This document shows, piece by piece, positions 54,627-62,615 of a stretch of 64,000 nucleotides of DNA (positions within the stretch are counted from its first letter, which is position 1; each line of letters begins with the position of its first letter). The stretch is taken from assembly GCA_947497315.1 (NCBI GenBank), contig CANMFX010000001.1, positions 372,001 to 436,000 of the forward strand, in the 5' to 3' direction. The position numbers and the translations under genes are program-made. Below the pieces are notes generated by a model. That model did no database searches and was not told the origin of the DNA. It worked only from the letters and a program-made list of their open reading frames with translations. The stretch comes from an uncultured Sphingomonadaceae bacterium (GTDB lineage: Bacteria > Pseudomonadota > Alphaproteobacteria > Sphingomonadales > Sphingomonadaceae).

Positions 54627-56815
54627 CAGAATGCCTGTCCCAGCGATACATAGACGGCGATCCGGGAATCCCCTTCCTGCGGATTAATTGGCGTGCCGAC
54701 ATCCACCCTGATGGGCCCAAAGTCGCTATAGTAACGCAGACCCAACCCGGTGCCGAAACGCAGCCCGGTAAAATCAGGCAGCGAGTTCGTATAAACATTG
54801 CCAGCATCAATAAAGGGCACGACACCAAAATTACCGCCAAACGCATCCACACGTACGCGCGCTTCCAGTGAAAATTCGACCAGGGAGCGGCCACCAGAAG
54901 GGTCGTTATTCACATCGCGTGGACCGATCCGCTGAAAACCGAAACCGCGCACCGAACCGCCACCGCCAGAATAGAGGCGGCGCGATGGAGCAATCCGGTT
55001 GCTGCCGGCACCGACAATCGAGCCCAATCTCGCCCGTCCGGCCAGAACAATTTTATCCGACGCAGGATAATAGGCACTGCCATCAATCTGGCTACGGGCA
55101 TAAAAGAAGCTGCCTGACTGCAATGAAGCCTCTGGTGCCAATCGCGCACTCAGGCGAAAACCGCTGGTCGGATCCAACAGATTATCACTACCATCATAAG
55201 CCAAAGTTAGCGGAAGGGAGCCGATGAAGAAGGTGTCCCGCGCTGTTGTCTGAATAGTACCATCAATATCGCGTTCCTGCGATGCGAGCAGCTCAATCCC
55301 TGCTGACCAGTTCCATTTCTTTTGGAAAATGAGATTGCTTTGTCGCTCCAGACTGGCGGAGACAGAGAATGTGCGCGCTTCGAAGGCTGAATTGTCAACA
55401 TTGCTAAGCGCGACCTGACCGTTAAGAACATTGTCCCGGCGGCGGAAATTGTTGCGCCGATAGGTTATGCTACCCGATTGTTCCTGGGTCGCCAGGACGC
55501 CGGTCAGTCGGATCAGTCCTTCCGGCGGGAATAAGTTGCGATGCTCCCAGCTAACTTCCGAGCGCAGCCCTTCTCCCGTCCCATAGCCGATTGCACCCGA
55601 TATTGTGCGCAGCGGTGCCGCCGTAACGCTGGCCGCGATGTCCACGACGCCCTCTTCATCACCTGCGGCCACAGGTTCAAGTGTAACCGTCGATACCAGC
55701 CCGGTGGCAATCAAGGCGCGCCTAAGATCCTCAACATCCGATTGTTGGTAGAGATCGCCTGCATCAAACCGCGCGATCAATTCGGCATGATCGGCGCTAA
55801 ACAACTCGGTATCGTCCATCAGGATCGAACCGAAAACATATTTCTCACCAGGCGTAACGACGATATCAAGATCACCATTACGTTCCGCATGGTCGACGGT
55901 CAGCTCCGGCTCGGCAGTTTCGGCAAAGGCATAACCGTTTTCTGCCATTTCCTCGTCCAGCCTGGCCCGTGCCTCCATGATCCGGTCACTATTGATGATG
56001 TCATCCGATTGCAGCCCGAAAGCATTACGGAATTTTTCTGCATCACTGCCTCCCGCTTGCTCCAGACCGTTCAGCGTGATTGCATCGAGTTGATATTGGG
56101 GGCCAGCCGTAACAGCAATTGTTACATCTATGTCAGTACCCCGTCCCGCCGCGAAGCTGTTACGAACAATTGCATCATAATAGCCTTCGATACGCAGCAA
56201 CCGCTCAACCAGTTCGCGATCTGTTTCCGCACGCCGCTTGATCTGAGCAAAATTTGCTTCGTCGCCCCGATATTCCTCCAAGGCAGAAAGCGCTTGAAAG
56301 CGCTGGTTGAACATCGTGCTCAGATTACCAGGCAATCCGGTGAATTCTAACTTGTAACGGCGCTCCGCCAAACTATCGCCAGGCTGAAAACTCGCCGCGA
56401 TACCCTGTTCCAACTCGGCTTCCGCCTCGGCCCTGATATCTTGATCTTCAATTTCAGAAATTTCTTCTTCGGCAAGGCGGCGATCCATCTCCACATCACG
56501 GGCCGTGTCCAAAGCCGGCTCTTCCGGTGCCGGACTGTCGGATAACGGAGCGTCAAGTTCCGGCCATTCGACGCCAAAGTCAGGCAATTCGGCCAGCGGT
56601 TTATCAGGGTCCAATGGCTCCAGGTCGCTTGAAGCATTGGTATCGCTACCGCTGACCACGCCATCAGCCTGACCTTCGGCTTCAGCTTTTTGTGCAAATG
56701 CCGGTGATGATACGACCGGTGACAAGGCCACCAGCATACAACCAACCAGCAACATGAAAAGGCAGTAACGATACGCGGTCAGGCCCATAGCCGGTGCTTT
56801 AGCCGTTCGGTTCAA
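54626..56815 (-). CDS. tamA: Autotransporter assembly outer-membrane protein TamA
   Basis: An Omp85-family barrel of 729 residues. Signal peptide ends AFAQ. A long acidic/proline stretch (about 45-145) precedes the POTRA domains (RRYKLEFTG onward), followed by the 16-strand barrel including RRLYSGGGGSVRGFGFQRIGPRD, a signature Omp85 motif, and a terminal QAF. The acidic insertion is an addition compared with E. coli TamA (577 residues). Partners with TamB. Start ATG 56815; a later in-frame ATG (MGLTAYRY) is possible. Confidence 0.94.
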   Translation of the reverse strand: MNRTAKAPAMGLTAYRYCLFMLLVGCMLVALSPVVSSPAFAQKAEAEGQADGVVSGSDTNASSDLEPLDPDKPLAELPDFGVEWPELDAPLSDSPAPEEPALDTARDVEMDRRLAEEEISEIEDQDIRAEAEAELEQGIAASFQPGDSLAERRYKLEFTGLPGNLSTMFNQRFQALSALEEYRGDEANFAQIKRRAETDRELVERLLRIEGYYDAIVRNSFAAGRGTDIDVTIAVTAGPQYQLDAITLNGLEQAGGSDAEKFRNAFGLQSDDIINSDRIMEARARLDEEMAENGYAFAETAEPELTVDHAERNGDLDIVVTPGEKYVFGSILMDDTELFSADHAELIARFDAGDLYQQSDVEDLRRALIATGLVSTVTLEPVAAGDEEGVVDIAASVTAAPLRTISGAIGYGTGEGLRSEVSWEHRNLFPPEGLIRLTGVLATQEQSGSITYRRNNFRRRDNVLNGQVALSNVDNSAFEARTFSVSASLERQSNLIFQKKWNWSAGIELLASQERDIDGTIQTTARDTFFIGSLPLTLAYDGSDNLLDPTSGFRLSARLAPEASLQSGSFFYARSQIDGSAYYPASDKIVLAGRARLGSIVGAGSNRIAPSRRLYSGGGGSVRGFGFQRIGPRDVNNDPSGGRSLVEFSLEARVRVDAFGGNFGVVPFIDAGNVYTNSLPDFTGLRFGTGLGLRYYSDFGPIRVDVGTPINPQEGDSRIAVYVSLGQAF

Positions 56816-57039
56816 AGGAAGCTAATAAAATAGCTGAAATTTCCGGCAAGCCAATCAATTAGCCGGACAATCTGCGAAATGATTGCATAAACGGGTTGGT
56901 ATGAGCTGCTGATTGCTCATCCATTCAGCGTGTCTCGATGATTGATTTTAACCAGTTGTTAACCAAGTTCTACCATATTCGGCGGGTGGATATGAGCGGC
57001 CCAGCGTATCGGGCTGCAGCAAAGTGGGGATGTAAGATC

Positions 57040-57597
57040 ATGTCGAGTATACGGACCTTATTGATTGAAGGTGCTTTTGTCGTCGGTATATTAATGGCCG
57101 GTATCACCACGGCACATGCAGCGCCGTTGCAAGCTGCCATCCAGAGCGTTGATCCGCGCGCCAATATGAAAATTGAGAGCGCAGTGCTCGTGGAGCGGAC
57201 TGAACCGGATGCAACCGGACAGGAAACAACAAAATTGTACAAGCCGACCGAGGTGAAGGTAATTCCCGGCGACAAGCTCGTTTTTGTAAACACATATCGT
57301 AACACTGGCGGCGCAGCGGTGACGGGGTTCGTAGTCAACAATCCCGTCCACAAAGCCGTGACCTTTACCGGTGTCAATGAGGATTGGGCTCTGGTGTCCG
57401 TAGACGGCGGCCAAAACTTTGGAAAATTGACCGAACTGACGGTAACTGACACGGCCAGCGAAAGTGACGATGCCCCAAGCACTAGCATTGCCCGCGCCGC
57501 ACAGCCAAGCGATGTCACGCATATTCGCTGGACTTTCGATCAGGCAATTGCTTCCGGAGCTTCGGGCGAGCTGCGCTTTAGCGGTATCGTAAAATAG
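57040..57597 (+). CDS. Secreted hypothetical protein with DUF11-like domain
   Basis: A 185-residue exported protein. The signal is MSSIRTLLIEGAFVVGILMAG...AHA-AP. The rest is beta-rich with GDKLVFVNTYRNTGGAAVTGFVVNNPV, the typical opening of DUF11-like bacterial surface domains, and ends in GELRFSGIV. It is common in sphingomonads, role unknown. I chose ATG 57040 with GGGGA about ten bases upstream; an ATG at 56992 is possible. Divergent from tamA. Confidence 0.7.
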   Translation: MSSIRTLLIEGAFVVGILMAGITTAHAAPLQAAIQSVDPRANMKIESAVLVERTEPDATGQETTKLYKPTEVKVIPGDKLVFVNTYRNTGGAAVTGFVVNNPVHKAVTFTGVNEDWALVSVDGGQNFGKLTELTVTDTASESDDAPSTSIARAAQPSDVTHIRWTFDQAIASGASGELRFSGIVK

Positions 57598-57606
57598 AGG
57601 CCTGCC

Positions 57607-58803
57607 CTAGCGGCCTATCCGGTCGCAATGCCATTCGACACGATCAGCATCGATCAACCGTGCCAGACGCGCCAGCTCGGCATCGAGTTTGCCAGCGCGA
57701 TCATTGGTCCATTTTATCCCCTTTTCAGACCATATCTGAATGACCTTCAACAGGCCCGTTTTGCGGTCTGCTTTTAACTCGATACGGCCGACAAACCGGT
57801 CCCGTTCCAGTAGCGGATAAACATAATAGCCCCAACGCCGTTTAGCGGCGGGGACGAAAATTTCGATACGATAGTCAAAACCAAATAGCCGGCTAAGCCG
57901 GGTACGATCGCGCACTGCGGGATCAAAAGGGCTTAATATGCGCAGCCGCGATGTTGGTGCCGGAAGACTGGACAACAATATCTCAATGTCCGGTGGAGCG
58001 ACCATGCTGACCCAATCACCGCCAACGGTTTCCAGTTCGACCGGAACCAGATGATGTGAAGCCGTATCTGCCCATGCCCTGACTTCCCCGGCATCGAGCG
58101 CCGCCCAGAACCTTTGTATCTCGCCCATAGTACCAAAACCCAGCCGGTCCAGCGCCGCCTTGCACAACCAGTCTATCTGATTTGCGTCGCTATGCGTTGT
58201 GTCCCGGTAGGCGGAGGGAACCACGCGCTCGGCAAGGTCGTAATATTTGACGAATTTCTCGCGATGCGATGTCGCAAGCTCCCCGGCATACCAGAGCTGG
58301 TCCAGCACCCTTTTGTGCGGCGGCCGCGCCCACATTTCCTTTTTCCCGATGATCTTCGTGTCAAAGGCATGGGTCGATAGAGGTCCTTCTTCCGCTATCC
58401 GCGCCTTGATCGCGGCGATATCTTCTTCCGCCATCACCTTATGCTTGCCCGCCCGTTCTCCCAGACGGCGAAACTGGCGCTGCCAGAGTGGATAAAATTC
58501 CATCGGCAATACCGATGCATCATGAGTGAAATGTTCAAAAACAGTGCGCTCATTTGCCAGCAGATTATTCAACATCGGCTCACGATAATTCTGGTTGCGG
58601 CTCCACAGGATATGGTGATGCGCGCGCGTGACATTGCGGATCGTATCGAGTTGAACAAAGCCGAGATCGGTGATGATTTGCAGCAGGTCGAGCGGACCGG
58701 TTGGCGCACCGGCCAAACCCTGCCGGTCCAGCCACAAGCGGCGCGCATCACGGTTCTTGATTTTTAGCGGCACAGGACCATCAGATTGCTGTCGTTTCAA
58801 CAT
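57607..58803 (-). CDS. YcaQ-type DNA glycosylase (winged-helix, AlkZ family)
   Basis: A 398-residue protein of the HTH_42/AlkZ-YcaQ family. These glycosylases unhook DNA interstrand crosslinks and remove bulky alkyl adducts. YcaQ has a Q-phi-D catalytic motif; here Q51-L52-D53 (FVQLDTI) fits. Also present: SPFDPAVRDRTRLSRLFGFDYRIEIFVP near the C-terminal half. I start at ATG 58803, overlapping the upstream DMT stop by 23 bases; a TTG further upstream is unlikely. Confidence 0.9.
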   Translation of the reverse strand: MLKRQQSDGPVPLKIKNRDARRLWLDRQGLAGAPTGPLDLLQIITDLGFVQLDTIRNVTRAHHHILWSRNQNYREPMLNNLLANERTVFEHFTHDASVLPMEFYPLWQRQFRRLGERAGKHKVMAEEDIAAIKARIAEEGPLSTHAFDTKIIGKKEMWARPPHKRVLDQLWYAGELATSHREKFVKYYDLAERVVPSAYRDTTHSDANQIDWLCKAALDRLGFGTMGEIQRFWAALDAGEVRAWADTASHHLVPVELETVGGDWVSMVAPPDIEILLSSLPAPTSRLRILSPFDPAVRDRTRLSRLFGFDYRIEIFVPAAKRRWGYYVYPLLERDRFVGRIELKADRKTGLLKVIQIWSEKGIKWTNDRAGKLDAELARLARLIDADRVEWHCDRIGR

Positions 58804-59695
58804 GGGCAACGGGTCGCCCGCGACGGGTCGCCAATATACATCCTGCAACGATCAGGACCGTACCCAATATCGTTGGCGGCTTGACAGGTTCCGAAAAGAA
58901 AACCCAACCGAAAATTGCGGCCCAGACAAAGGCGCTATATTCCAGATTGATCAGCACCTGTGCCTGCGCCCGCGCATAGCCCCAGGCGATGAACAGCGCA
59001 GAAATGATCGATAATAATGCCGCTGCCAGAAATTCCGGCGCATATTGGACATCCGGTACGACAGCCAGAAACGGCGCGACCAGCCCATAGCTTACCCCGA
59101 CGACAAGATTCTGGAAAAAGCTGATCTCGATCGGGTCTGCGAGTAAAGCCTGACTGCGTTGAATCACCAGATTGGCGGCGTAAAGAAGGGCCGATAACAG
59201 GACGGCCCCGAAACCGAGCAGCTCTTCATTGGTATAGTCGCCGCTCATTTTGCCCCAGCCAATCACGACGACACCGGCAAGACCAAGAACAGACGCGAAA
59301 ATTGCATTGCGGTGAATGGTTTCCCCTAGAAACACAGCCGCCAGATACAGCGCGATAATGGGCGCGATGAATGAAAGCGCCACCGCTTCGGCAATTGGAA
59401 CATGTATCAATGCCCAGAAAAACAGGAAGGCCATGAAGACCGTTATGATTCCGCGTTGCAAATGGATTTTCAGCGTCGGACCAGCTGGCATTTTCGGGCG
59501 ACGCGCCAGATATAATATGCTGACCAGACCAAGCGCGAGCAGCACCCGCCACAATATCGCATTATAAGCGCCCAGCGAGATGCTGAGGCTTTTCATCGTC
59601 ACGTCCATCAGGCAAAAAAAGGCCAGCCCCGTCAGCACGGACCCAATGGGCAATATTGGTGCGCCTTGTGACGGGGAATAAGAATGAACAGACAT
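58781..59695 (-). CDS. EamA family (DMT) transporter
   Basis: A 304-residue inner-membrane protein with ten predicted transmembrane helices as two EamA halves (FIAPIIALYLAAVFLGETIHRNA... and FVWAAIFGWVFFSEPVKPPTILGTVLIVAG). Such proteins export metabolites, often amino acids or S-adenosylmethionine-like compounds. Its end overlaps ycaQ by 23 bases. Substrate unknown. Confidence 0.9.
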   Translation of the reverse strand: MSVHSYSPSQGAPILPIGSVLTGLAFFCLMDVTMKSLSISLGAYNAILWRVLLALGLVSILYLARRPKMPAGPTLKIHLQRGIITVFMAFLFFWALIHVPIAEAVALSFIAPIIALYLAAVFLGETIHRNAIFASVLGLAGVVVIGWGKMSGDYTNEELLGFGAVLLSALLYAANLVIQRSQALLADPIEISFFQNLVVGVSYGLVAPFLAVVPDVQYAPEFLAAALLSIISALFIAWGYARAQAQVLINLEYSAFVWAAIFGWVFFSEPVKPPTILGTVLIVAGCILATRRGRPVAHVETTAI

Positions 59696-59736
59696 TGAAA
59701 TGCTATCGGACTGGCAAACAAAAAAGTCTAGCTGTG

Positions 59737-60878
59737 TTAAAGACCCATTTGCCGCACAGCCAGATCGCGCATGATTTCCTCTGACCCGCCGCCAATCGCC
59801 ATGACTTTCACCTCGCGGTAAAAGCGCTCAACGACATTGCCGCGCAAATAGCCGGCCCCGCCCCAGATTTGCATGGCTTCACTCGCACAATATTCCAGGT
59901 TTTTCGTGCTGAAGAACTTCGCTTTGCAGATTTGATCCACCGGCATTTGATCATTTTCGGCCAGAAAGCAAATCTGGTTCACCCAAGCCTCAGTCGCATC
60001 AACCCGGGCTGACATCTCGGCAATTTTGTGACGGATAACCTGATGCTGGCTCAGCGGTTTCCCGAAAGTTTCACGCTGCTGCGCATAGGCGATGGATTCC
60101 TCCAGCAACACCCGCATCATCCCCAGGCACTGGGCGACCATGCCGAGTCGTTCATAGTTGAAATTATGCATGATCTGAATGAAACCGCGCCCTTCATCGC
60201 CGAGCATATTGCCAGCGGGAACGCGAACATCATCAAAATAAAGCGTTGCCTGATCCGATGCCCACCAGCCCATTTTCTTGTCGAGCGCGGTGCGTGAAAA
60301 TCCCTCCATATCCTTCTCGACCAGAAAGAGTGAAATCCCGTTCAATCCCTCGCCACCGGTCCGCGCGCCGACGACAAAATAGTCCGATGTCATGCCCCCG
60401 GTGATAAAGGTTTTTGACCCGTTGATGACCCAATGATTGCCATCTTGCCGCGCCGTCGTCTTCATGTTCGCCACATCAGAACCGCCGCCCGGTTCGGTTA
60501 CACCGAGGCTGGAGCCAACCCGCCCTTGGACAATGTCCTTGAGAATACGGTCCTTGATGTCCTGAGAGGCCAATTTCTCGATCGGGCCGATAGAGATACT
60601 GCGCCCGCCCAGCGCCGCCAATGCGCCGCCATTATGGGCCCGCGCTGCTTCCTCTCCCCAAATGCAGCGCATGTACATATCGTCGAAGCCAAGCCCGCCA
60701 TATTGCTCAGCGACACCAAAGCCCCAAGTGCCAAGCGCGCCTACTTTTGATGGACTTCCCAGGGGATTTCTCCTGCTTCGTCCCACTCATCGGCATGGGG
60801 CTGTAACTCGGACTCGATAAACCGCCGGGTCATGTCTCGAAATTGCTGGCGCTCCTCGGTATCTGCTGCGTGACGCAT
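59737..60878 (-). pseudogene. Acyl-CoA dehydrogenase, frameshifted
   Basis: The main frame (59737-60786) carries an almost complete acyl-CoA dehydrogenase: VTEPGGGSDVANMKT FAD-loop, KTFITGG, and the C-terminal QIWGGAGYLRGNVVERFYRE. Its N-terminus begins abruptly with an unlikely MGRSRRNP stretch. The real N-terminus is in another frame: ATG 60878 encodes MRHAADTEERQQFRDMTRRF and runs to EIPWEVHQK before TAG at 60741-60743. One missing base beside a four-base T-run (60745-60748 on the plus strand) joins EVHQK to VGALGTWGFG. So the gene is broken by -1, or the base call is wrong. If intact it would be 380 residues. Confidence 0.85.
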
Positions 60879-60887
60879 GGTCTTTGT

Positions 60888-60909
60888 CCTTTAACTGCTC
60901 AGTTAAAGG
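60888..60909. promoter_or_regulatory. Perfect palindrome upstream of the acyl-CoA dehydrogenase
   Basis: CCTTTAACTG and CAGTTAAAGG are exact inverted copies around CT, spanning 60888-60909. It overlaps the thioesterase stop (60903-60905) and is ten bases upstream of the acyl-CoA dehydrogenase ATG. It fits a TetR-like operator. A related 18-bp site precedes the PQQ dehydrogenase. Confidence 0.55.
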
Positions 60910-61367
60910 GTTATCAATTCCAGCGCAGAACGCAAGGGCGTGGGCAGCGGCGTTGGCCGCCTGTTCTCCCGGTCCACATAGACATGAGTGAAGCTGCCTG
61001 CCGCCGATGCGGTCGTCTCATCGCCGCGAAACAAACCGACTCCATAGGTCACGCTGGTCCGACCGAGCTTCTCGACGCGGATGCGTGCCTCAACCAGATC
61101 GGGAAAGGCAATAGGCGCAAAATATTCGCAAGAAGTCTGGACCACCAGCCCGATGACATCGCTCTTTTCAATGTCGAGCGCACCTTGTTCGATCAAATAG
61201 CGATTCACCGCACTATCAAACCAGAAATAATAGACTGCATTGTTGACGTGACCATAAGGGTCATTGTCATTCCAGCGAGTGGTGATGGATGAACCAATGC
61301 GATAATCATCCCACACAGGCGGTGGGGTACGCTCTTTACCAAGCATCGGCGTAGATCCGCTTGGCAT
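60903..61367 (-). CDS. Acyl-CoA thioesterase (4HBT hotdog fold)
   Basis: A 154-residue hotdog-fold protein: RWNDNDPYGHVNNAVYYFWFDSAVNRYL is the 4HBT signature, with the Asp and His of DxxGHVNN. It probably hydrolyses acyl-CoA esters. The start overlaps the alcohol dehydrogenase end: ATG 61367 overlaps by 32 bases and ATG 61346 by 11. It is between the alcohol dehydrogenase and the acyl-CoA dehydrogenase, in one likely operon. Its stop lies inside the palindrome at 60888-60909. Confidence 0.9.
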   Translation of the reverse strand: MPSGSTPMLGKERTPPPVWDDYRIGSSITTRWNDNDPYGHVNNAVYYFWFDSAVNRYLIEQGALDIEKSDVIGLVVQTSCEYFAPIAFPDLVEARIRVEKLGRTSVTYGVGLFRGDETTASAAGSFTHVYVDRENRRPTPLPTPLRSALELITL

Positions 61368-62496
61368 CGGCGAGGTTCAATTCCTTGGGATTGTTGACCA
61401 ACAATCTGGTCTGCAACATGGCGGCCTCAGCCAGCTCATCGACTGCGTCTTCAGCGATGCCAACTTCACGCAAGCGACGGGGCGCGTTCACCTTCACGGC
61501 CAACCCTTCGAGATAGTCGATCAATTCCTGCGCCCGGGCTTCCGCACTGTTCGGCCCCGCTTTTGGCACATCCAGCGCATCGGCCAATTCCGCATAGAGC
61601 GGGGCTGCTGCCTCCAGATTGAACTGCATGATATGCGGCATCACGAGCGCGTTGGAGAGACCGTGCGGGATATGATAAATCCCGCCGAGCGGATAGGCTA
61701 GCGCATGGATAGCGCCGACCGGCGAGTTTGCAAAAGCCTGTCCCGCCAGCATAGAGCCGCGCAGCATGGCCTCGCGTGCGACCATGTTGGTGCCGTCCGA
61801 ACAGGCGGTTTCAATATGGGCGGTGAGCAGTTTCAGTGCTTCAACCGCAAGCATATCGGACACCGGATTCTTCGCATGACGGCCCGTATAAGCCTCTATC
61901 GCATGAACCATCGCATCGATACCGGTAGCGGCGGTGACAGCAGCTGGTAGACCAAGTGTTAGCGTGGGGTCGAGTATGGCGGCGTCGGCAAACAGATGCG
62001 GCGACACGATACCGGCCTTGGTTGTCTCACCCGTCGTAAGGATAGAGATGGCGGTCACTTCGGAACCCGTGCCCGATGTCGTCGGGATTAATATCGTCGG
62101 TAAGCCTTTGCGTGCCAGTTGGCCGACGCCATAGATATCCGAAAGCTCCTGGGCATCATCAACTGCCAGCGCCGCTACAACTTTAGCGGTGTCCAGCGAA
62201 CTACCGCCGCCCAGACCAATGACAATATCGACGCCTGCCGACTTTGCCATATCAATCGCCTGCTCGACCACCACTTCAGGCGGGTCGGCAATGACCGCGT
62301 CAAATATGTGCGCCGTCAAACCAGCATCGGACAGCGCTTGCTCTACCGGGGCGACAAGGCCAGCGCCGATAATGCCCTTGTCGGTGACAATCAGCGGACG
62401 AGTTCCGCCAAGCGCAGTGACTTGATCGGCCAACATCGAAAGACAGCCCTCGCCAAAATGCAGGACCGGTACCGTTTGGAAACTATAGCTATTCAT
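61336..62496 (-). CDS. Iron-containing (type III) alcohol dehydrogenase
   Basis: A 386-residue NAD-dependent dehydrogenase. IGLGGGSSLDTAKVVA is the nucleotide loop, with TTSGTGSEVT, and IHALAYPLGGIYHIPHGLSNALVMPH has the histidines that bind iron along with an earlier Asp. Oxidises a primary or secondary alcohol. I start at ATG 62496 (MNSYSF); the frame extends 15 codons further. It is first in the ADH/thioesterase/acyl-CoA dehydrogenase run. A distinct TonB receptor gene lies upstream. Confidence 0.93.
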   Translation of the reverse strand: MNSYSFQTVPVLHFGEGCLSMLADQVTALGGTRPLIVTDKGIIGAGLVAPVEQALSDAGLTAHIFDAVIADPPEVVVEQAIDMAKSAGVDIVIGLGGGSSLDTAKVVAALAVDDAQELSDIYGVGQLARKGLPTILIPTTSGTGSEVTAISILTTGETTKAGIVSPHLFADAAILDPTLTLGLPAAVTAATGIDAMVHAIEAYTGRHAKNPVSDMLAVEALKLLTAHIETACSDGTNMVAREAMLRGSMLAGQAFANSPVGAIHALAYPLGGIYHIPHGLSNALVMPHIMQFNLEAAAPLYAELADALDVPKAGPNSAEARAQELIDYLEGLAVKVNAPRRLREVGIAEDAVDELAEAAMLQTRLLVNNPKELNLADAKRIYADAW

Positions 62497-62551
62497 AACC
62501 GGACTTTTGCACCGATCACCGCACCGCGCAACCGGCATCAACCGACGTCAT

Positions 62552-62580
62552 AAAAAAGGGGCCGGAAAACCGGCCCCTCC
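62552..62580 (-). terminator. Rho-independent terminator of the distal TonB receptor
   Basis: GGGGCCGG/CCGGCCCC with a four-base loop. On the minus strand the stem is followed by T6, so it ends the receptor transcript that reads leftward. It lies 35 bases beyond the receptor stop. Confidence 0.9.
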
Positions 62581-62615
62581 TTGTGGTGACGAAATGCCCC
62601 CAAACTGTTCAATTC

